This document shows positions 57,734 to 64,000 of a DNA stretch of 64,000 nucleotides, in pieces. The notes below the pieces were generated by a model that saw only the letters and a program-made list of their open reading frames with translations, had not been told where the DNA came from and did not search any database. The DNA comes from Pochonia chlamydosporia 170 (Eukaryota; Ascomycota; Sordariomycetes; Hypocreales; Clavicipitaceae). The stretch lies in NCBI RefSeq assembly GCF_001653235.2, contig NC_035793.1, forward strand, positions 1,922,001-1,986,000. Reading direction: 5' to 3'. The first letter of the stretch is position 1. Each line of letters opens with the position of its first letter. Position numbers and translations under genes: made by a program.

Positions 57734-58580
57734 GTGGCGATGAGATATTAGTTGCTGTGTTTAAGTTTGATAAAATAATTTTACATTGCAGGAAAATTAC
57801 AGAGCTGAAACAAAGGTCATGAAGAAAGAAACAGCTTCATTGCCAGACCAGACTATTTCTACCCTTTTTCAACCATTTCTAATCACCGTTGCAGCCTCAA
57901 GTTGCCGAGGGACGGACATGGCCGACTCCTCACTCAACTTACACCAACACCAGACATAACCTCAATCAACTAGGACGATGCGGCTGAGTCTAGGACCTTT
58001 TCTCCGACTCCGACAAAAATACAGATCACCTCGGTCACCATCCCCGGCGTCGGTGACCCTTCTCCAAAGTCCACTTTCACCACTTCCCCTCATAGCGCCT
58101 GCATAGTTCAAACTAGGGCTGAACAAACTCATGCCCAAAAAACACCATCAATACGTCACCCTCACCTTTCACCCTCCACAAGCCGACGTTACCCAGCGGA
58201 ATTAGGAAACATTTACCACCCAAAACGTATTTGCATGCGGAGGTGGCGCCCATTAGGCGCAAGGTTATTAATCTTGGGCATCCTTATCGGCTATCAATAA
58301 CACACAAATATATGGCACACATGTGCGCTGGCATCTGTCCAGAAAGTGAGGCTGTTGGTGGCGCTTACAGATCGTCGGCAAACGTGGCATTTGGCGTCGC
58401 CTCACTTCCCTCTCGCCGATTAAGTTTCTGCCAATTAATGCAGGAGGCATGCAGTGGAATAAACTGAATTGATAATCTTATCGTACGAGACATCATGTGA
58501 ATGTCTCAGATGAACAAGCGTAGCCATGGTCATGACATTGCCTCATTATCAATTTCATCATCATATATCACAAAGCCAGC
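57734..58580. other. Spacer, upstream of the CorA-like gene
   Basis: This holds the CorA-like promoter and the 3' flank of the acetyltransferase. No gene was supported. Confidence 0.5.
57843..57853 (+). repeat. CCAGACCAGAC element
   Basis: An exact 11-mer copy, 110 bp upstream of the CorA-like start. Confidence 0.55.
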
Positions 58581-59198
58581 TTACGCACGCACACGCTCCC
58601 ACTCCTCTTCGGTCATAGAAAACAACAACTCATCATACCAAGCCCTATCAAACCAAACTACCTGCCTCCGCCGTCCTTCCTCCACGAACCCAATGTCCCG
58701 ATACAGCTTCGCAGCCCTGGTATTGAACGAAGCCGTCGATATACTAACCGAGTGCAAGTTGCCGTGTCTGAACGCCCAATCTAGACCCCAGGTGAGCGCC
58801 TCTCTGCCGTATCCCTTGCCCTGGTATTGAGACGAGATGGCGATGCCGATGGATGCGTTGCGGTTGTGGGCGACGGAGTTGGGGATTCCGCCTTCGCCGA
58901 GGACCATTTCCCCGATTATCGTGGGTTTTGTAGTCTCTTGCGTTTGAGAATCGTCCGGGGTTTTGGACGGCAAGAGGCAAATAGCAACACCTAAGAGGGC
59001 GTTTGCGTATTGGTCCATGAGGTAGTCTACTTCATTGTCGCCCGTGGGCCGTAAGAGCATGGTGCTTGTCAGGGCGTGGACTTGGGGATCTTGAAAGAGG
59101 GTTGTCAGGAACACTTTGAACTGCTCGTCTTGCCTGTTGATGCGTATGTATTGCAGGCGGGGAGACTGATACGCCGTTTTGATGGAGTCGGTAATCAT
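58581..59198 (-). CDS. GNAT-family N-acetyltransferase
   Basis: A single exon of 205 residues starts at ATG 59198 (MITDSIKTAYQSPRLQYIRI). The frame is open upstream but without conserved features. The acetyl-CoA-binding loop is the SSQYQGKGYGREAL motif (Q/R-x-x-G-x-G/A type), preceded by the strand ASIGIAIS. It is followed by SVSISTASFNTRAAKLYRDIGFVEEGRRR, the classical RimJ/RimL-like C-terminal half. Members transfer acetyl groups to amines of proteins or small molecules; the substrate here is unknown. No targeting signal is visible. Confidence 0.9.
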   Translation of the reverse strand: MITDSIKTAYQSPRLQYIRINRQDEQFKVFLTTLFQDPQVHALTSTMLLRPTGDNEVDYLMDQYANALLGVAICLLPSKTPDDSQTQETTKPTIIGEMVLGEGGIPNSVAHNRNASIGIAISSQYQGKGYGREALTWGLDWAFRHGNLHSVSISTASFNTRAAKLYRDIGFVEEGRRRQVVWFDRAWYDELLFSMTEEEWERVRA

Positions 59199-60412
59199 CG
59201 TGACCCTTGGGATAGAGTGAGCGTGTTGTAGAACGAGTTGTTGCGGATAGATGTGCCTTGAATTCTGTTGGACGAAACAGAGAATTCGGATCAAATTGAA
59301 ACATACAACTAAAGTGGCAAACCTGCTTGTATCGCCCAAGGGCCGTTCTTTGTGGCAGTACGCTTTGTGAGCAGATGCCCATCAAACAGACTCTAGTCCC
59401 CGCCCGTGGGAGAAGAAAAGGAAGCATGATTTGTTCACCACTCTCCCCGCCATCACGCACAATGTGTAAAAACAACTTGACCCATGGATCCTAAAATGCA
59501 TTACTAGCCCATCACAAATTACCTAATGAGGATGTCAAGGTTGTAGAATCCACAATAGGCAAGACCTTCTGGTTGCCAACCTATTGTCCAGTCTTTACTG
59601 CAACCTCAAAGGAACACGCTGCCCTTTACATCATGAACACATCTCAAGCTGGCAGGACAACATGCCATGGATGCTGCATAAGCACTGTTCCATGACTCAA
59701 CCTTGCAAGGTCGAAGTGTTAGCTTGGGGTCAAGCTCTCAGCTGTGAGTCACCTCCCAACTTGCATCCTTGACCACATGAACGCCATGTTTCCGGTGAGA
59801 ATGACACAAAATGTACTGGGATCGTCATTACTACTCTCAATTACAGCATAGAAGCCACATAATACCCTTTCGTCAATACTAATCAATCCAAATGGCAAAT
59901 GTCCCCGACTTGGTCCAAAAGCCCCTCCCCGTCAGGCATCAAATGAACCACCAGAACCATCAGCCAAATAATGTAACTAAAGTCGACCAAGACCACCTCC
60001 TCCCACCACGGACCAGCCGAGGCAGAGTATCAGACATTTTCTCCTCCAAATAAAAAAAATTACGTCGTGTTTGTGTGTGTGTGTGTGTGCATATGTATCC
60101 CTCCACTCTCGCTGCGAGTCAACAATGAAGATAGCCACTCCCCATCGGTCGTTATGTTGTATCGAAATAACAACGTTGAAATAAGTTGAACGACAGAAAG
60201 CAAGAAAAAACAGGCAGAGTTGAAAAACAAAGTAAAAAGTATAAGGAAATTGGACATGATTCCTCCCAGCCGCCTGTACGTCCCGAACGTATGAATGTAG
60301 CAAAAGAAATGAAACTTTCGTGGTATCAGTGCTTTCCCAAACGCCAAACGGCCGTTTTCGATATAGTCGTTGTTACATTGGTGAGATAAACTAGGCTTGT
60401 CTTCACTCGCCC
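59199..60412. other. 1.2-kb spacer with a GT repeat
   Basis: This lies between the RasGAP 3' end and the acetyltransferase promoter. It contains the (TG)9 tract. No coding gene was seen. Confidence 0.5.
60072..60089 (+). repeat. Microsatellite (TG)9
   Basis: Nine exact TG units, in the 3' flank of the RasGAP gene. Confidence 0.85.
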
Positions 60413-63017
60413 TTACCACCCTTTCTTTCGAGCAAACCGCTTGTTGAGCAAGGCAAGCACTTTTGGTACGTTGAATTGCACGTACTCCAGATCGAGCTCA
60501 TCCTGGTTGTCCTTTTGCATCTCCAGTAAATCGTCCAGCTTAAGATCGAGTTCCAAAAGACCTCGGTTGCGACCTGTCCAGGGCGGCATTAGCAAAAAGG
60601 CAAAAAAAGGCAATTATCCAGCGTTTGACATGGCATCATCACTTACCCTTGTAGTGGAGTGAAATAACAAATGTACCTGGGAGAGGGCTGGTGAAGTTAA
60701 AGTAGATGTTGGCCCGTCTGTTATCCGGGACATTGCTCTTCTGGATCACACCCTCCTTTTCAAGCTGCTGATGTGTGAACTTGTAGGGTCCCAGCACCTG
60801 CTGCTTCTGCTGCTTTCGCTTTGTGCCCTCGCTCTGAGATCGTACATTGTGCAGATAGCTCTTGTATGTCTCTAGCTGCCCAACCAGATATGTGTTGTGG
60901 TCGCGAATCGTCTTGTACACCTCTTCCAGCTTCGACGTCTCCGCAATAACGCCTTCTTTCAATGACCCGAGATGTTGGAGTTCCTGTTCCACCTCATCCC
61001 GCAGCAAATCAAACTGATCGCTCTTGTCTATTACACCCAGTTCCTGCAGCTGCGAGAGAAGCTCCATGGCTCTAATGCCTTTGCGGACCATCACGGCGTC
61101 ATTGCGGCTGGTTGCTGCGGCATCGGCAACCCGCTCCAGTCGCAACGGGCGTCGCAATACCGCGCTGCTCTGTGGAATGGTTCGTAAAATCTGCACAAAG
61201 ATGGACTTGGCTTCCATAAAGAACACTTCCTCTTGTGTGATGTCAAGTGCCGCAGTTAGATCATCGATTGCAGTCTCCCACCTGCTGAATAATGGTAGAT
61301 TAATCACTCGATTCTCCTTGCGTGGTACTTGGGCCGGGGATGGGCCAAGTTCGGACATTATGATAGCCAAGTGCGAGTTTTCATCCTTGCAGAGCTCCTG
61401 GTAGTGTTTGTCGATGAGTCCATGCATGGCATAAATTTCATTGAGTGTAATATCCAACTCAAGATCCTTCTTTGACAGAGCAACATAGTTGTCCATTTCC
61501 AAACTCTCATAAAAGTCACTGACTTCGCAGAGGTCAAGCATGAACTTGTTGATTCTGTCCTTGTTCTGGTGAATGAATGGCTGGAGTTTTGCCATGTATG
61601 GTTCCTTGGCGTACGACGGCTTGTTTGCAAGGTTTTGAAGCATCTTTGCAATCAGCGTGAGAGTTCGTCTGGGGCGTTCGGCAGGGGTGCCGTCAATGAG
61701 CATGTAGGATTTGGGAGTAACAATCGCAGGGTTAATAAATCTCAAGAAAAAGAAGCCACCGATCAACGTGCAGATGACCTGATCATTGGCATCGGGGTAT
61801 TTACGCTTCGTCAAGCTTCTGATTTGCTTGCAAATCCACCGAATACCGTAAGGAGCTTCCTCTAACCCTTCGATGATAGTGCTCAAGAACCCATTGGCAA
61901 TTTCGGTAAGCATAGTAAGGCGAGGTTCAATGATGGCCTGCACTTGTGGGTTTTCGGCAGCCTGCTCGCCGGTAATGCCTTTGGGCAGATTGGCAGGGAG
62001 GGTGCCGGTGTCCTCTTCAATCTGTTCCAGCATACGCTCGTAAACCTTGAGAGGGTTGATTTCCAAATCTAGGTCTTTCAACTCAATGAGGCTGTTGATT
62101 CGGTCAGCCAACACTGTTTTCAGGAAACTTTGTCCAGGGCCACGGCGGGTGTAAGTCGTCATCATCCGGGACACAGGGGTGTTGGCTCGAAGCAAGGAGG
62201 AATAATCAGGCGTGTTGTCAAATTGATAGGTAAGGACAGACTGGCAACAAATGTTAGAATGGATCAGCTTGTCCGAGGAAGAAACTCGAAATACGAACCT
62301 GAAACATGGTGAGCAGGAGGTGCTCTTCACGGCTTTCATACTGATTTCCGTAAATGGTGAACATGACTGTTTGCAGCAGGGAGTCTATTTCAGCCATTGA
62401 CACCAATCTGCAGAGATGTGCAATGTGTCTAGGCTCAGACTGCAAAAGAAACAACAAGTTGCCGTATTTCTGCGTCTTATCATCATTGGGGAAGACACCT
62501 TCCTGGACTTCAGTAGCATCTTCGAGATGACTGGCGACTTCGTTTTGCTGCAAAAATGGTTCTCGAGTCAGCAAATACACAAAGGCCATGACCGTAAAGA
62601 CATTCTCGGATGAGAATACGAACCTCTTCAAGAGCCATGCGGTTTTGAATGAGCAGGGCAATTCTTGAATCTAAATATCGCACATCTTTTTCAAGAACAA
62701 AGTTCTTCTTCGATTGCGAAGAAATTTTAGTCTTTAGATCCCGCAGTATTTTCTGAGCTACAATGACCATCAGCAACCGCATCAGCACCCATGTTAAGTA
62801 CAAAGGAAAACCCACCTTTGGCAAGATCATCCTCGATTTGCATTTCGCCCTCATTTGCCGACATTGACATGTACAGCGCGGACATGGAGTACCGCTTGGA
62901 CTGGCGCGCCGAGCGCGATCCATCGTAAGACGACATTGTGTTCTGACGCGACAAGGGTTGAAACGACGAAGAAGAAGCAGTTGAAGCTCTGGATGGCGTT
63001 TGAAGCATGGTAGGCAT
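60413..63017 (-). CDS. Ras GTPase-activating protein (fungal Gap1/Sar1, IQGAP-related)
   Basis: Five exons give 779 residues: 63017-62816, 62757-62624, 62547-62299, 62240-60647 and 60573-60413. The N-terminus is Ser-rich. A helical segment ([18 protein letters not shown]) leads to the RasGAP domain. The arginine finger is in [13 protein letters not shown], and the second hallmark is [14 protein letters not shown]. The C-terminal RasGAP_C-like region contains [17 protein letters not shown] and ends [11 protein letters not shown]. Length matches S. pombe Gap1, which switches off Ras1; there is no calponin or IQ motif, so it is not a full IQGAP. It should accelerate GTP hydrolysis on Ras at the membrane. 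All four splices restore a continuous conserved sequence. Confidence 0.94.
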
Positions 63018-64000
63018 GATGCGTGGTGCGGGGCAACAGCAGCGCACAAAGGAGATTGAGGAGCGAGGACAGTTGAGCCTCCAAACTCCTCAGGAATGTC
63101 GTGGCAGGCGGGAGAGCGCGGGTGCCAGGAAAGGCCCCTGATTATGATCTAAATGGTTGGCTCTAGTAGTTTGCGAATAGATCCAAGTGAGACTATGTGG
63201 AACACAACTGAGTCGAATATGTCGATGTGTAATTTTTTTTTCGACCAGGCACCATGAACCAACCGTATGCGACAATGGCGGCTCAGGTTGTTCGAAATTG
63301 TAGCAGCAGGAGCGCCGAATTGCAGCCTCATTCAACCAAGTTCCCAAATTGAATCGATGTCGCAGGGTGGCGTTAAAGGCAAAAGTAGGCCGCCGTGGAT
63401 GACGCCAATACGTTGCACAATCCAACCAAAGAACCAATTATTGGGGGCTTGCCGGTATTTAAGCTGCAAGTGTCTGCCGGCTGTTGTTTGTTAACCAAGT
63501 GTCAAGTCGGTGTTAACTATTGTGGTGAAAATGCAATACGGTTGTCGTTGAATCTTGTGGATCGAAGCGACCGACGCTGGCAACAAGATTGCGGCCACGA
63601 AGCAGGCGGTTGGTCGATAAAGTTTTCGAAATCTGGGTATCGACCGTTCCAAGTTCGTTGGTCGGCAAGCGGATCTGGATCCCAGGTTCAACCATAAATG
63701 ACAACCGTAAATATTAAATGTCCGGGGCGGCGAGTTGAACAGAACGGGTGCAGCCCGTGGAAATGGCCTTGACGGAGTGCGCGGCGTTCGAGAAGGATGC
63801 TGCGACGAGATTTTTCTGCTTTGAGCAGAAAACGTGGTGATGCGGTTTAGAAGAGGAGAGAAAGGCAACAGGCTGGTGGACCGGACGAGGGGCGTGTTGA
63901 AGAGACGGCCGAGGGTGAGACCAGGATGAATGAATGGATTGGGCCTAAAACGAGGGCCGGAGAGGAGCGAATGATGACGGACAAGCCAGGGGACAGGGAC
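63018..64000. other. RasGAP upstream region and window edge
   Basis: This is the 5' flank of the RasGAP gene. A minus-strand frame is open from the window edge (64000) to 63491 with Arg/Ser/Pro-rich, presequence-like composition (for example TTFSAQSRKISSQHPSRTPR). No ATG starts it in the window, so it could be part of a gene that continues outside, or chance. No family was recognised. Confidence 0.3.

Noticed and set aside
1..64000. tRNA, rRNA, CRISPR or bacterial-type operon features
   Set aside because: Reading for tRNA T-arm patterns, repeat-spacer arrays and ribosomal RNA sequence found none that held up. The gene style is eukaryotic.

Overview
The window is nuclear DNA of a filamentous ascomycete. 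The genes are compact and carry short introns of roughly 50 to 160 nt, mostly GT-AG. The content is typically fungal: a Zn2Cys6 regulator, a CorA-like membrane protein of fungal type, NOP9, ASF1, RNA14, a RasGAP and an Argonaute. The protein flavour suggests a Sordariomycete, probably Hypocreales (Metarhizium/Pochonia-like). That placement is inference from recognition and was not tested by any search.

Layout. At 0-5 kb there is a HeLo-like/ankyrin protein (-), a small Cys-containing ORF (+) and a SesB/DUF676-type alpha/beta hydrolase (-). This looks like components of fungal NLR or programmed cell death systems. From 6.8 to 21.2 kb come an FHA protein of the Pml1/SNIP1 type (-), a 2-haloacid dehalogenase-like HAD enzyme (-), an HNH nuclease-like protein (+), a Zn2Cys6 regulator (+), an amidase (+) and a conserved four-helix membrane protein (-). 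From 21 to 28.6 kb there is mostly spacer, with a 65-residue secreted peptide (-), an AMMECR1 homologue (+) and a divergent Ras-family GTPase (-). A spacer with microsatellites follows at 28.6-33 kb. From 33 to 39.4 kb are a PLP decarboxylase of the glutamate decarboxylase type (+), NOP9 (+) and a conserved fungal protein with a basic region (-). The stretch 39.4-44.6 kb is gene-poor. From 44.6 to 63 kb there is a dense run: Argonaute (-), RNA14 (-), ASF1 (+), CorA-like membrane protein (-), GNAT acetyltransferase (-) and RasGAP (-).

Most genes are unrelated housekeeping or metabolic functions, and no biosynthetic cluster is visible. RNA metabolism recurs (Pml1-like, NOP9, Argonaute, RNA14) but the genes are not arranged as a unit. 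The two most interesting non-gene signals are a repeated CCAGACCAGAC element, found only outside genes and often in 5' flanks, and a 146-bp tandem duplication at 19.3-19.6 kb. Exon boundaries were worked out by hand from splice signals, frame continuity and family expectations.
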